The position numbers and the translations under genes are program-made. The notes beneath the pieces are model-generated. The model saw nothing but the letters and a program-made list of their open reading frames with translations, did not search any database and was not told where the DNA came from. Source: Candidatus Nitrosocosmicus agrestis (GTDB taxonomy: Archaea > Thermoproteota > Nitrososphaeria > Nitrososphaerales > Nitrososphaeraceae). Taken from it: 64,000 nt of DNA. Position 1 is the first letter of the stretch. The number at the start of each line of letters is the position of its first letter. Shown here in pieces: positions 1-9,786 of this stretch. The stretch lies in assembly GCF_008389435.1 (NCBI RefSeq), contig NZ_VUYS01000005.1:1-64000 (forward strand), written 5' to 3'.

Positions 1-1
1 A

Positions 2-145
2 ATTCCAGTCATGGTGGTGTTAGTCTGGTTAGGAATAGGCATCAGACAATGGCTTGTACTTTCAAAGTGGGATAAGAAATACAAGAAATACAAAGAGTTG
101 CAAAGAAAGGTCGATGAAAAATTAGATGATGATGAAAAAATTTAA
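2..145 (+). CDS. C-terminal end of a membrane protein (partial)
   Basis: An open frame runs from the window edge to a TAA at 143-145. It begins with a hydrophobic stretch (around VMVVLVWLGIGI), suggesting one membrane segment, and ends in a charged tail rich in Lys and Asp/Glu. It may be the tail of a longer gene cut by the window, or a 44-residue protein starting at the ATG at 11. The family is not recognised. Confidence 0.4.
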   Translation: MPVMVVLVWLGIGIRQWLVLSKWDKKYKKYKELQRKVDEKLDDDEKI

Positions 146-901
146 TCAGAACACGTTTCTTCTCCTACCAAGATTTCTTTAATAGAAGAATATTGTAATT
201 TGAGACTAGACTTATTTTTTAAGCATTTATGAATTACATTGCAGAAATTATTACTACAATAAATTGAATAAGAGCACCAATTAATGATTTTTCAAAGTTC
301 ATTTTTTCAATTAGATTTATAGATCTGTAACTCGTGAAATTTGAAAATTGCTACGAATCATAGTCAAATTATATAATTACTGATGTAAAATGTAAAATTG
401 TCTTGTTGAACTCAAAGGAATTATTGAAATAAAAAAAGAAAAAATTAGTTTGATATTGCATTAACTAAGCCTGGTGCTTGTTGATTCACAAGGCAATTCT
501 TCTACTTCTCACGGCTAATTTAAACCACTTTATGAATCGTATGGTATTAATCATCTTTTGCTATGAATCCTAATCTTTTTTCTAATTTCCATCAGATCAG
601 GCGAGTGGCTAATGATTTTCAATTTTATCATTTGATTCTTTTTGTTCATTAATAATATTTATGTACAGTGTTTATATGTATTACGCAGTGTAAATATATA
701 CAACATAGTCAAGAAATGTTAATTTATCTGCAACTAACATAGGATATATCTACGGAGCAAAGCCTAGAGCATTTTGAATTAATATAAAGTGGTTCGAAGC
801 CTAAACTACCCATTCCCTTACCAGATTATACAGATAATGACATTTTAAAGAACCAGACTCTAATTTTATAAGGTAATTTATTATATGTAATTATATAGTA
901 A
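146..901. other. intergenic region, no gene seen
   Basis: About 750 AT-rich bases with stops in all frames. I see no tRNA, repeat or convincing short gene. The bases before 902 are downstream of the minus-strand gene that ends there. Confidence 0.5.
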
Positions 902-1216
902 TCAAGATGAATTAACTAGTTGTTCGAGATTTACTTTAATTTTTTTTAAGCTTCGAAAAATCTGTTTATTATCGTCAAAATCGTCAACAATTTTTTTGTA
1001 CGATAGATTAAGGTCATCCTGAATCTTCTGATTAATAGTAATTTCGCTATCACCACTCTCCAAAAAAATCTCTACTCCCAAATCTTTATTAACTAACTTA
1101 AGGGTTGAGGGATTAAAATTCGAATTATCCGATATGTAAGGCTCAAAATGCAGATTGAATGGCTTGAATTTATTGTCATCAGAAGTATAAACAATGTTTA
1201 TCCCCATCTTTATCAT
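902..1216 (-). CDS. hypothetical protein, 104 aa
   Basis: A small acidic, soluble protein with no signal peptide or membrane segment and no family I recognise. The C-terminal half (residues about 65-100) is rich in Lys, Asp and Leu and probably helical. Two ATGs lie close together (residues 1 and 4), so the start is uncertain by three codons. It stands alone between two long intergenic stretches. Base use resembles other genes here, so it is more likely real than chance, but function is unknown. Confidence 0.45.
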   Translation of the reverse strand: MIKMGINIVYTSDDNKFKPFNLHFEPYISDNSNFNPSTLKLVNKDLGVEIFLESGDSEITINQKIQDDLNLSYKKIVDDFDDNKQIFRSLKKIKVNLEQLVNSS

Positions 1217-1816
1217 TTCTGCTTCGGCTTGCTAATTATAAAAGTATTTTATTACCAAATAATTGTAACCTCAAGTTTTGATGGATGGAGGTATACTGGT
1301 CAGTCTTAATGTCACTGGCAAATGAAAAGATTCTTCAAGTCGAGAAGCCAAATCAAGTTGTGTACAGCAATAACCTAATTGTTTGCAAGATTCTAACCTT
1401 TAACTTCAAGACATTGTCTAATCTGTTAGCTGTATCTAGGTAACGTCAAAATTTTTTACCAAAACAATATAACTATCAAATACAGATGTCAAAGACAACT
1501 CTACTAAAAAGGTAAGATTATCTCAAATTAACCAAATAAAATATTTGAGATTGTAGCATTTGAATTTCGAAAGCCTCTGAGCTTATGTCAGATCAGAATT
1601 TATTTCATAACTCTATACAAATACAGAATGATTCATAGCAAATGAGTCATTTGCGACATTATATGTGTATTACAATTATAAGATAATTTTTTATGTGGTT
1701 TCTCTGTACCAATCTATCTATTTTTACTTTGCAATGATGGAAATAGGCTACTATATTAAAAATACAATAAAAATTTAGAAGAAGAAATTACTCGATTTTT
1801 CTTATTAAATGTGGAT
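1217..1816. other. intergenic region, no gene seen
   Basis: Around 600 AT-rich bases between two minus-strand genes. Short frames only. Nothing recognisable beyond the 3' flank of the Lys-Ala-Thr repeat gene and the promoter side of the 902-1216 gene. Confidence 0.5.
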
Positions 1817-2137
1817 TTATGGTTGTTTCTTACGAGTAGTTTTTTTTGCTACAGCTTCACTATTATTGTTTTTTTCAGGTGTTGCTTTTGTTGCTTTTGT
1901 TGCTTTTGTTGCTTTTGTTGCTTTTGTTGCTTTTGTTGCTTTTGTTGCTTTTTTTTCAGGTGTTGCTTTTGTTGCTTTTGTTGCTTTTTTTTCAGGTGTT
2001 GCTTTTGTTGCTTTTGTTGCTTTTTTTTCAGGTGTTGCTTTTGTTGCTTTTGTTGCTTTTTTTTCAGGTGTTGCTTTTGTTGCTTTTGTTGCTTTTGTTG
2101 CTTTTTTTTCAGGTGTTGCTTTTAGTTTTTTTTCCAA
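1817..2137 (-). CDS. lysine-rich KAT/PEK-repeat protein (histone H1-like tail)
   Basis: This 106-residue protein is almost entirely Lys-Ala-Thr triplets broken by Pro-Glu-Lys: the units read KAT and ATPEKKATKAT, followed by a tail ending KKTTRKKQP. The composition (Lys, Ala, Thr, Pro) resembles linker-histone-H1-like and AlgP-like tails that bind DNA non-specifically; that role is inferred from composition alone. The start is TTG at 2135-2137, because a stop lies two codons upstream. An AT-rich TATA-like element sits about 25 bases before it, fitting a leaderless mRNA. The opposite strand is also open but would encode an implausible VAF repeat. Confidence 0.6.
   Translation of the reverse strand: MEKKLKATPEKKATKATKATKATPEKKATKATKATPEKKATKATKATPEKKATKATKATPEKKATKATKATKATKATKATKATKATPEKNNNSEAVAKKTTRKKQP
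1881..2122 (-). repeat. in-frame 9-bp tandem repeat array with 6 interruptions
   Basis: The + strand shows gttgctttt units in runs, separated by longer spacers containing ttttttcag. All unit lengths are multiples of three, so gain or loss of units keeps the minus-strand frame. Runs of 2 to 7 units alternate, which looks like slippage. Confidence 0.9.
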
Positions 2138-2823
2138 TAATCAATCTATTATAGGGTATTAAATAAATTTATTGGCTCTGAATTCAATTAAAATGGATTA
2201 AAGAATAGTAACGATATGATTTACTCGGATTTTCTCTATTGAGGAGTTTATTTTGGAAACATTAAGGTTGAAAAGAACTCGAATTTAACCAAATATTTCA
2301 AAATTTAAATAAATTCTATACGTCAAGTTAACAGGTAAACTTCTTAATTAGAGACTTTCTTATCCTTCTTCGTGTACTCCATAAGGGAAAAAACCATAAT
2401 TCAAATCTTAGGCAAGGTATCAGGTATTAATCTTAATTGTAAGATTAAATTCCTAAGGATCTCGACAGAGAACACAGTGTAACAGTAGATCAAGTAAATG
2501 ATGCGCAAAATTTCTACATTTTACATCTCAAAAGTTATTCAATTGGCCGGAGAATTCAGAATGGTGATTAGATATGAATGAAGTGTGCATTGCAGAATAA
2601 TTTGCTACATATTCAGAATTAAATCATATATTATACTATATGAAGTCATAATCCAAATTAGTAGATTTAGATTCTGTATGTCATCATTTATTGATGCAAT
2701 ATATTATTGGTAAATGGTGACCATGGTTGTGATATTATCCTAATCAAAATCACTAATAATTTATCATTATCATAGTACTAAAAAACAATAATTAGTCAAT
2801 ACAAACATAGGATAATTGTCATA
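2138..2823. other. intergenic region between divergent genes
   Basis: About 690 bases holding the promoters of the minus-strand repeat gene and the plus-strand DedA-like gene. No open frame, RNA gene or clear repeat seen. Confidence 0.5.
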
Positions 2824-3480
2824 ATGGAAATTTTTGATCTCATATCATTGATTCAAGGATTGGATTACTCTGCAATTTTTTTGTTAACTTTTATTTCAGC
2901 AATTTTAATTGTTGTTCCGATCCCATATTTTCCCATTCTTATGACTGCAGCTTTGGTCACAAGTCTGGACCCTAATTTAATAATTATTATCGGCGCTTTG
3001 GGAGCTGTATCTGCTAAATCAATAGTATATCTGATAAGTTATTTTGGAACAAATATCAACAGCATAAAAAGTAACTTTGATTCCAAAGAATATCCAGAAA
3101 CTTTTAGAATCTTAAAAAAATATGGCGGACTTGCAATATTTCTGGCAGGTGTTACACCGATACCTGATAACATTGTATTTATTCCATTTGGAATGTACAA
3201 GTATAATCCCATAAAATTTATCCTTATAACTTTTATTTCAAAAATAATTCTCAATACAATAGTTGTATGGGGAACAGTCATGATTGGAAAGCCAATAATA
3301 GGAAATTTCTCTTCAATGTCATTAGATACCAATACTTTAATTATTACTATTTTAGTTTCACTTGTTGTATTTGGTGCCTTGTTCATTTTTTTTCTAAAAA
3401 TCCGCTGGGCAGTATTTTTAGAAAAATTTCTTGTATATATAAAAAAATTGAGAACGCGAAATTTAGGAGGCAGAAATTAA
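2824..3480 (+). CDS. DedA/VTT-type (SNARE-associated) membrane protein
   Basis: A 218-residue integral membrane protein with about five hydrophobic segments (residues 15-50, 55-75, 95-115, 130-160, 170-200). The central part (GGLAIFLAGVTPIPDNIVF) matches the VTT/DedA pattern, where a re-entrant loop with a Gly and a P-[IL]-P-[DE] motif precedes a transmembrane helix. DedA proteins act in membrane homeostasis and have been proposed as lipid or ion transporters; the substrate here is unknown. The start ATG follows an AT-rich promoter region. The gene is monocistronic, with 91 bases before the ureohydrolase gene. Confidence 0.75.
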   Translation: MEIFDLISLIQGLDYSAIFLLTFISAILIVVPIPYFPILMTAALVTSLDPNLIIIIGALGAVSAKSIVYLISYFGTNINSIKSNFDSKEYPETFRILKKYGGLAIFLAGVTPIPDNIVFIPFGMYKYNPIKFILITFISKIILNTIVVWGTVMIGKPIIGNFSSMSLDTNTLIITILVSLVVFGALFIFFLKIRWAVFLEKFLVYIKKLRTRNLGGRN

Positions 3481-3571
3481 GTATGATTATTACATACTGG
3501 CGGCGGAATTAGATTCGCATTTGGGTTTAATAGAACAAGGTTATTAAGAAAAAATTACTAAGTAACGATAA

Positions 3572-4429
3572 ATGGTTGTCTTTAACTACTCTAATGTAAA
3601 GGAGGTCAAGGAGGCAGAAATTGTAATTGTAGGAGTACCTGATGAATCCAAATCACATTCAATCAGAAAAGGCGCAAATAAAGGACCAGATATACTCCGC
3701 ACAATAACTAACGAAGTAAATTTTTTTGTTAGAAAAGGTATTGTCATACCAATATCTCCGATGCGCGGGTCACTGAAGGGGAAGCTTATTTATGATTATG
3801 GCAACATCAAGAGAGATCAGGTATATCAACTGATATTTGATTTGGTTTCGAATGGAAAGATTCCTATAGTTATTGGGGGAGATCACTCAATTACTACAAA
3901 CATATTACGAGCAATTGGAGATTACCTTGGAAAGATAAGATTATTGTACTTCGATGCTCATCCTGATTTTGTTTCATCTACCAAAGACTATTATGGCTCT
4001 GTATTAACGGATTCATCAAAATGGATAGACTTTGAAAGAAGTTTGTTGATCGGAACCCGATCTGCTGAACTTGAAGAGCTTGAGAATACATCCACTGCAG
4101 GATTAGAAATTGTAACTCCGCTAGACCTCAAAGAAGATGGAATTTCCAAAACCCTCAATAAAATAAAAGCAAAAGGCAAAAATGGCAATAACTACATTTC
4201 AATTGATCTAGATTGTTTGGACCCTGCTTTTGCACCTGGCGTATCTGTACCTTCAGGAGGCGGCCTTTCCGGTATTGAATTAATTTCCATGGTCAAATCA
4301 GCCATTGGGATGGGCATTGTGGGAATGGATATAGTCGAACTTTCACCGGATTTTGATGTCAATGACACAACGTCTTTACTTGCCTCCAGAATTCTGTTGG
4401 AATCTATTGCCTCAATCAATTTTGGATAG
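3572..4429 (+). CDS. speB: ureohydrolase: agmatinase/arginase family
   Basis: A manganese ureohydrolase of 285 residues, the usual family length. All metal motifs are present in order: GGDHS near residue 102, DAHPDF near 129, and SIDLDCLDPAFAPG near 210, followed by PSGGGLS. The enzyme hydrolyses a guanidino group to release urea. In thaumarchaea the likely substrate is agmatine (putrescine synthesis), but arginine or another guanidino compound cannot be excluded from sequence. In an ammonia oxidiser the released urea could be recycled to ammonia if urease is present elsewhere. The gene sits upstream of the P450 gene with a 142-base gap. Confidence 0.82.
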   Translation: MVVFNYSNVKEVKEAEIVIVGVPDESKSHSIRKGANKGPDILRTITNEVNFFVRKGIVIPISPMRGSLKGKLIYDYGNIKRDQVYQLIFDLVSNGKIPIVIGGDHSITTNILRAIGDYLGKIRLLYFDAHPDFVSSTKDYYGSVLTDSSKWIDFERSLLIGTRSAELEELENTSTAGLEIVTPLDLKEDGISKTLNKIKAKGKNGNNYISIDLDCLDPAFAPGVSVPSGGGLSGIELISMVKSAIGMGIVGMDIVELSPDFDVNDTTSLLASRILLESIASINFG

Positions 4430-4571
4430 TATTGGACCTTATGCAAAAAAAAGAAAAAGTCTAACAATATCAGAAATTAGTTCTATCACCGTTGCCTGCA
4501 ATTACTCAGCATACATACCGATACATGAAGGGATCTAAATTATATAAGCAAGTTCTCTTCTTTAAATTAAA

Positions 4572-6047
4572 ATGGCAAAAGCAGTTGTAGACTTTCCTCC
4601 AGGACCTTCAAAGTTTTCTCCAAAATTATTACGTCAATTATCAAGAGAGCCTATTAAAACTCTTAGTGATTTAGTGAAGGAGTACGGGGAAATAGTGTAC
4701 TTTAAAATAGGAAGAGGTCAAATCTATTTAATAAATAATCCTGATTATATAGAAAAAATTTTGATATACAATTATAAGAATTTTAAGAAAGGTAAAAGAC
4801 TCCAAACCGCCAAGAGATTACTCGGTGAAGGTCTTGTAACAAGCGAAGGTACAAAACACGACAATCAAAGGAAAATAGTCCACCCGCTATTTTTGCCTAA
4901 GAAGATCTCTTCGTATGGACAAATCGTTGTGGATAAAGCAACCCAGATGCATCAACAATGGATAGATGGATCCATAATCGATATTCATAAGGAGATGATG
5001 AATGTTACCTTAAAAATAATATGCAAGTCGATAATGGATTACGAAATTGATTCCGAGGAGGCCATCAAATTCTCATCTGCACTTGAGTTCTCTAAAAAAT
5101 ACTTCAAACGTCTCCAACATCCAATTGGTCATATTTTGGATCATTTTGAAATTCTTCCCGAGGTATCCAAAAGTAGAGAATCAATAAAAACACTTGATTC
5201 CATAGTTTACCAACTAATTATAGACAGGAAAAAAATATCTAGCACTAAAATATTGAAACCCAATTCACCAAGAAATCAAGAAGAGGATTTATTATCTAGA
5301 CTTTTACAAGCACAGTTTACTTCAAATAATAATTTACAGGATGACCAAGGCAATCATGTTAAAGGTGATAAAGTTAATACAACATCTAGTCCTCGTCCGA
5401 TGACTAACCAGGAAATAAGAGATAATGTAATAACTATGCTTATAGCTGGACATGAAACAACCTCAAACGCAATAACGTGGACGTATTATCTCTTATCACA
5501 AAGCCCTGAAATCGAACAAAAAATGTTTGAAGAGATCGATTCAATCCTATCGGAAGTCCAAAATAATGGTAGCAAGGTTTATAGAAATCCAACCGTTAAA
5601 GATATTCCCAAGTTAAAGTACATCGAGAAGATATTTAGAGAGTCAATGCGAATATACCCGCCGGTCTGGAGCATTGGAAGGCTAGTTGAGGACGACTATT
5701 TAGTCGACAAATATACCATACCAAAAGGATCTTCAATAATTATGAGTCAATATGTTATGCATCATAATGACAAGTATTATGACAGACCGAATGAATTCAA
5801 TCCTGATAGATGGACAGATGAATTTAAAAGACACTTGCCAAGATTTAGCTACTTTCCCTTTGGTGGAGGACTTAGAGGTTGTATTGGCGAATCATTCGCA
5901 TGGCAAGAGGGCATATTAATGATAGCTTCAGTATCAAGTCATTGGAAGCTAGAACTAGTTCCTAATCAAAATATCAAAATGGATCCTGGGATCACACTCA
6001 ATCCTAAAAACGGCATAAGAATGAAACTAATATCCAGATCGAATTGA
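4572..6047 (+). CDS. cytochrome P450
   Basis: A complete 491-residue P450. The I-helix oxygen-binding motif AGHETTS lies near residue 292, the K-helix ExxR (RESMR) near 355, and the heme-ligand loop FGGGLRGCIGE near 430 with the ligand Cys at about 437. The N-terminus has no membrane anchor, so it should be soluble, as in bacterial class I enzymes. It resembles the bacterial/CYP102-CYP4-like shape (PPGP start, WSIGR before the ExxR follow-up). Substrate unknown. No ferredoxin or reductase gene is adjacent; the ferredoxin at 16.3 kb is a possible but unproven electron donor. P450s are patchy among ammonia-oxidising archaea, so lateral origin is plausible. Confidence 0.93.
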   Translation: MAKAVVDFPPGPSKFSPKLLRQLSREPIKTLSDLVKEYGEIVYFKIGRGQIYLINNPDYIEKILIYNYKNFKKGKRLQTAKRLLGEGLVTSEGTKHDNQRKIVHPLFLPKKISSYGQIVVDKATQMHQQWIDGSIIDIHKEMMNVTLKIICKSIMDYEIDSEEAIKFSSALEFSKKYFKRLQHPIGHILDHFEILPEVSKSRESIKTLDSIVYQLIIDRKKISSTKILKPNSPRNQEEDLLSRLLQAQFTSNNNLQDDQGNHVKGDKVNTTSSPRPMTNQEIRDNVITMLIAGHETTSNAITWTYYLLSQSPEIEQKMFEEIDSILSEVQNNGSKVYRNPTVKDIPKLKYIEKIFRESMRIYPPVWSIGRLVEDDYLVDKYTIPKGSSIIMSQYVMHHNDKYYDRPNEFNPDRWTDEFKRHLPRFSYFPFGGGLRGCIGESFAWQEGILMIASVSSHWKLELVPNQNIKMDPGITLNPKNGIRMKLISRSN

Positions 6048-6136
6048 ATAAAACACCACAGTTATTCAAGGAAAAGCAAAATCATCAAACTCACATACCG
6101 TATAACAGAGAATTGAATTAATGAATAAAAAAAGAC

Positions 6137-6694
6137 ATGAAATTTAAAACAATAAGACAAGTCCAAGAAATAAATAAAAAAAAGGTTATTACACGATCAC
6201 TAATACAATTCGCCTTTACATTACTACTACTGTACAGTTCGTTTTTCATTATTGGAGTTCCTATCGAGTTTATTATACCATATATCATATCATTTGTTAG
6301 TATTTTTCTATTGTCTAACAAATACTCCGACAGGATTATGAGATTCTACAAGGATTCGAATGGTTCGATATTCGTTGATTTAGGATGGTTTTCTAATTTT
6401 TGTTACATTTTGGCTACTGTGACCCGCATCATTATAACTTCATTAGGTATCATAGTTAGATTTGGATTACCCGAAAAAATGGGAGTAGATCTAGAATTTA
6501 CATTTCCAATTTTGGGGGAAACCGTTGCAGGGTTTGTGGTTGCGGCAATTGTATTTGACTTTTTGTTAATTTATGGTAAAGCAGTTTTGGCAGGTATGCA
6601 AATAAGGATGTTGAAGCACTACAAACTAATTTTGACAGGCAAGGAAGAAGTTAAAGAAACAAAGTCTGGCGGACATAAAGATTATTCTAAATAA
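6137..6694 (+). CDS. hypothetical membrane protein, 185 aa
   Basis: Four hydrophobic segments are visible (about residues 20-40, 42-62, 88-112, 128-150). The N-terminus is basic and the C-terminal tail is charged (residues about 160-185), consistent with both ends in the cytoplasm. Start chosen at ATG 6137; the ATG at 6121 is out of frame. Located 89 bases after the P450 gene on the same strand, so co-transcription is possible. I recognise no family. Confidence 0.6.
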   Translation: MKFKTIRQVQEINKKKVITRSLIQFAFTLLLLYSSFFIIGVPIEFIIPYIISFVSIFLLSNKYSDRIMRFYKDSNGSIFVDLGWFSNFCYILATVTRIIITSLGIIVRFGLPEKMGVDLEFTFPILGETVAGFVVAAIVFDFLLIYGKAVLAGMQIRMLKHYKLILTGKEEVKETKSGGHKDYSK

Positions 6695-6894
6695 AGGCAT
6701 TGAGTTGACTTCATGACTATCGAAATCTTTATGCATTTTTAGCGAACAAAATACTCTAACTTAATCTGCATAAAGATTGATATTTCTGAACAAATATGAA
6801 ACAGTATTATACAGAGAAAAACAAACTATCCACATATTTCTATGGTTTATACTTAGTTTGGTTATAAAAAAAATATCAAATTACTGTATTATCA

Positions 6895-7839
6895 TTAAAT
6901 GTTCTTTGCGTATAAATAAAAATTTTCATGAGATATAATTGATTCAGAATTAAGAATTTTTTCAAGGTTTGCAGATACTGGTAAGAAAAAATAAACGTTG
7001 GTATAAGAATCATTGTTAAAATACTTTTTGAATAGAAGACAGGTAAGTTTGAAGAATATGGATAATTCAAAGCAATTCAAATAACTGATCTGAAGGATAA
7101 CCTCATTATGTAATTTCTCAAGTTTTTTTGTCATATATTTTAGTATTATCACTTCGACGATCTCTTTGTTCTGATTCACGATCAATAAAAGTTCATTATT
7201 TTGCACAAGCGAAAGTAAGTTGAAAAAACCAGAATCCAGATCACAGAATCTCCACGAATCAAAATACTTGTGAAAACTCTTGCACGAATCATTTTTCGAT
7301 AAATATGTCTGGATCTCTGGTATGTCAATTAATTTTGGTACTTTTATATCAAGACTTGTTGAAAATTTCGTTGTATATCTATTTAAAGGTTCATTATTTA
7401 GAACTAATTTTTCTAATCTAATATTATAATATACGCAGTCAAAAAGTTGTATGAATCCCATCTTTTCTAGCATTTTTTGAGAAGCAAAATTATCCTGGGA
7501 TACGAGTGCGCCAAATTCATTAATTCCTTTTCTAATTCCGTAATTGATACAATAATTTAGTAATTTGGTTGCAATACCTTTTTTCCTATAGTTTTTGTTT
7601 ACTCTCAATCCCTCAAGCCATAAGATGTTTCGAGGACATTTGATAATATGTATCATTGCAATAGGTTGAGGTCTTAGTTTAGAATGAAAGGATGTAGTTT
7701 CAAAAATGAGTAACAAACCTGATTGATCGGATATCCATTCATCCCATGTCCGATCAATATAATCCCCCCATTCAAAGGTGTCCGTACAAAAGTCCAATAC
7801 CAAATTCTTATCGGATGATCGTGCATTACGAATACCCAT
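6895..7839 (-). CDS. GNAT-family N-acetyltransferase
   Basis: The first 145 residues form a GNAT domain: IRNARSSDKNLV at the start, LEGLRVNKNYRKKGIATKLL as the acetyl-CoA pyrophosphate loop (R/Q-x-x-G-x-G/A pattern, here RKKGIA), and NFASQKMLEKMGF as the typical motif B. The remaining roughly 170 residues are an unassigned second domain without obvious motifs, giving 314 residues in total, longer than a single GNAT domain. Substrate unknown. The gene is isolated and transcribed away from the small membrane protein gene at 8126. Confidence 0.75.
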   Translation of the reverse strand: MGIRNARSSDKNLVLDFCTDTFEWGDYIDRTWDEWISDQSGLLLIFETTSFHSKLRPQPIAMIHIIKCPRNILWLEGLRVNKNYRKKGIATKLLNYCINYGIRKGINEFGALVSQDNFASQKMLEKMGFIQLFDCVYYNIRLEKLVLNNEPLNRYTTKFSTSLDIKVPKLIDIPEIQTYLSKNDSCKSFHKYFDSWRFCDLDSGFFNLLSLVQNNELLLIVNQNKEIVEVIILKYMTKKLEKLHNEVILQISYLNCFELSIFFKLTCLLFKKYFNNDSYTNVYFFLPVSANLEKILNSESIISHENFYLYAKNI

Positions 7840-8125
7840 TTAGACAACTATAAAACTCCTTTATCCTTTTTATTTATTATCAGATATTTTTCTTCTTTTA
7901 AACAACCAATCTGGATGAATATTTATCGGCTGATAGGTACGAACATGTATAACAAATATTAATGAGTTAAAAATCCATTCAGAGATATCAAATGTCGATC
8001 AAAATTCCATATTCAATAATTGGGCTACAAGAATATCATTTTGATTGTGGACTGATTTTTCTCAGATATGATTCCTTTTATTCATTAACTTTTAATTGAA
8101 TATAAAGTGACAGGTATTCAAATAA

Positions 8126-8326
8126 ATGTTAAAGAGCACTTATGATTACATTTTAACAATTTGCTATGTTTGGTTAATTATCATTGGTTTTTTTATAGTC
8201 ATTACCTTTGAAATTGTAATTCTCATAGGCTTCGTTTTTCCAATTCTTATAATATTCATTCTTCATAGAGAAAAACGAATAAATGTCAACGAAAATGGCG
8301 GGCAAAAGATAAGTAAAAATAAGTAA
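8126..8326 (+). CDS. small two-helix membrane protein, 66 aa
   Basis: Two long hydrophobic stretches (residues about 8-30 and 32-47) followed by a basic hydrophilic tail. A TATA-like AATATAAAG lies about 25 bases upstream of the ATG, a good fit to a leaderless archaeal promoter, which favours a real gene. No family recognised. Confidence 0.5.
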   Translation: MLKSTYDYILTICYVWLIIIGFFIVITFEIVILIGFVFPILIIFILHREKRINVNENGGQKISKNK

Positions 8327-8889
8327 AAAATGAGGAACAATCATATCTGGATGATCTTTTAGTTTTAACATATCCATTTAATCTGATGAAATATCATGAT
8401 TAATCAAAATCAAAAAAAAGTCATTCGAAAATTCCTGTTTTTTCTTTCTATGTCCATTAGATTTAGGGTAATAGTTATCAAAATCAATGAATAGTCATTG
8501 TGTCTATAATTTCTTATCTCTCTGACGAGTGTATCATAATTTCTGATATGTATTCCGAATAAACAGGATCATTGTTACATCTATTGATGCGTTAGATATT
8601 TTTCTATTTTCCTCTATCCAATCATCCATCTTACAAGAGTGGTAAAAATCTCTCAACTCCATAATTCTGCTTGGTTTGCATCATGGTCGAACAATTAGGG
8701 CAAGTTAAATCGTTAACCTTGGATAAAATATAATTTGTCAATTACTAAATTACTAATCCTCATGTTGAAATAAAATCAAGATATTTGTTAAAGAAAATGA
8801 AACATGATTTGAATGCCACTATGATTAGCAAAGAAGATTCAGACATCAAAATTGAAAAGGCTTTTAATTAATCAAAGCATAACTATTCC
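8327..8889. other. intergenic region, no gene seen
   Basis: Around 560 AT-rich bases upstream of the SDR gene, with no convincing open frame or RNA gene. Confidence 0.5.
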
Positions 8890-9648
8890 ATGAAATTAGA
8901 TGGAAAAGTAACTATAATTACTGGAGCATCAGGAGGTATTGGAAAGTCAGCTGCAAAAAGAGTATTAAATGAAGGTAGTAAAGTAGTTTTAGTTTCCAGG
9001 GATCGTAATAAGTTAAAAAAAACAGTAGATGAAATAGGGAAAAATGATAATTTAATGTATGCATCTGCTGACGTATCCCATGAATCAGAAGTTCTAAGCG
9101 TCATTGAACAAACCTTGGCTGCATTTGATAAAATTGATATTCTCATAAACTGCGCTGCAATTATCAATGACCCTACTCCTTTTCATTTAATGACCGAAGA
9201 TCAATGGACGAATTTGATCAACGTTAATCTAAAAGGCACTTTTCAACCCATAAAAGCAGTAATTCCGATTATGATGGAACAAAAAGAAGGAAATATCATA
9301 AACATATCCTCTTTATTGGGAATGAGGGCTATACCTAAGGTCCCATTTTCAGTTTACGGGGTCACCAAAGCAGGCATAATAATGCTAACAAAAAGTATAG
9401 CAGTCGAATACGGGCAATACAATATAAGATGCAATTGCATTGCTCCATCAACTATACGCAGCCCGATAATGGAACCATATTTACAAGACGAAAATGCTAA
9501 ACGGATGTTGGAGGGAGCATTTCCTCTAAAAAGAATTGGTGAGCCTGAAGATGTATCTAATGCCATATTATTCTTAGCGTCGGAAGAATCAAATTGGATA
9601 ACTGGTTCTGTCATGTCCCTAGATGGAGGTATATCTGCAAAACTATAA
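8890..9648 (+). CDS. short-chain dehydrogenase/reductase (SDR)
   Basis: A classical SDR of 252 residues. Residues 11-18 give the TGASGGIG cofactor loop, around 88-92 the NCAA version of NNAG, around 140 the catalytic Ser in ISSLLG, and YGVTKAG the catalytic Tyr-x-x-x-Lys. The C-terminus has the usual TGSVMSLDGG. This is the FabG/glucose-dehydrogenase-like branch using NAD(P)H; the substrate is not determinable. It stands alone, 138 bases upstream of the FEN-1 gene. Confidence 0.88.
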   Translation: MKLDGKVTIITGASGGIGKSAAKRVLNEGSKVVLVSRDRNKLKKTVDEIGKNDNLMYASADVSHESEVLSVIEQTLAAFDKIDILINCAAIINDPTPFHLMTEDQWTNLINVNLKGTFQPIKAVIPIMMEQKEGNIINISSLLGMRAIPKVPFSVYGVTKAGIIMLTKSIAVEYGQYNIRCNCIAPSTIRSPIMEPYLQDENAKRMLEGAFPLKRIGEPEDVSNAILFLASEESNWITGSVMSLDGGISAKL

Positions 9649-9786
9649 GAATTTATAAAAATAAATATCACTATATAGACTTATATATTAAATTTTGGGC
9701 TCAAAAAACAACAAGTATTGATTAGCAGTTTATTAATAACAGTTCATCAAATATTTAAAAATCATTTGCGAGTATTGCTTCTAGAT

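Noticed and set aside
1809-2162. Plus-strand frames through the repeat (VAF, CCF and poly-Leu type)
   Set aside because: They give implausible protein; the minus strand gives the KAT protein with a normal tail.
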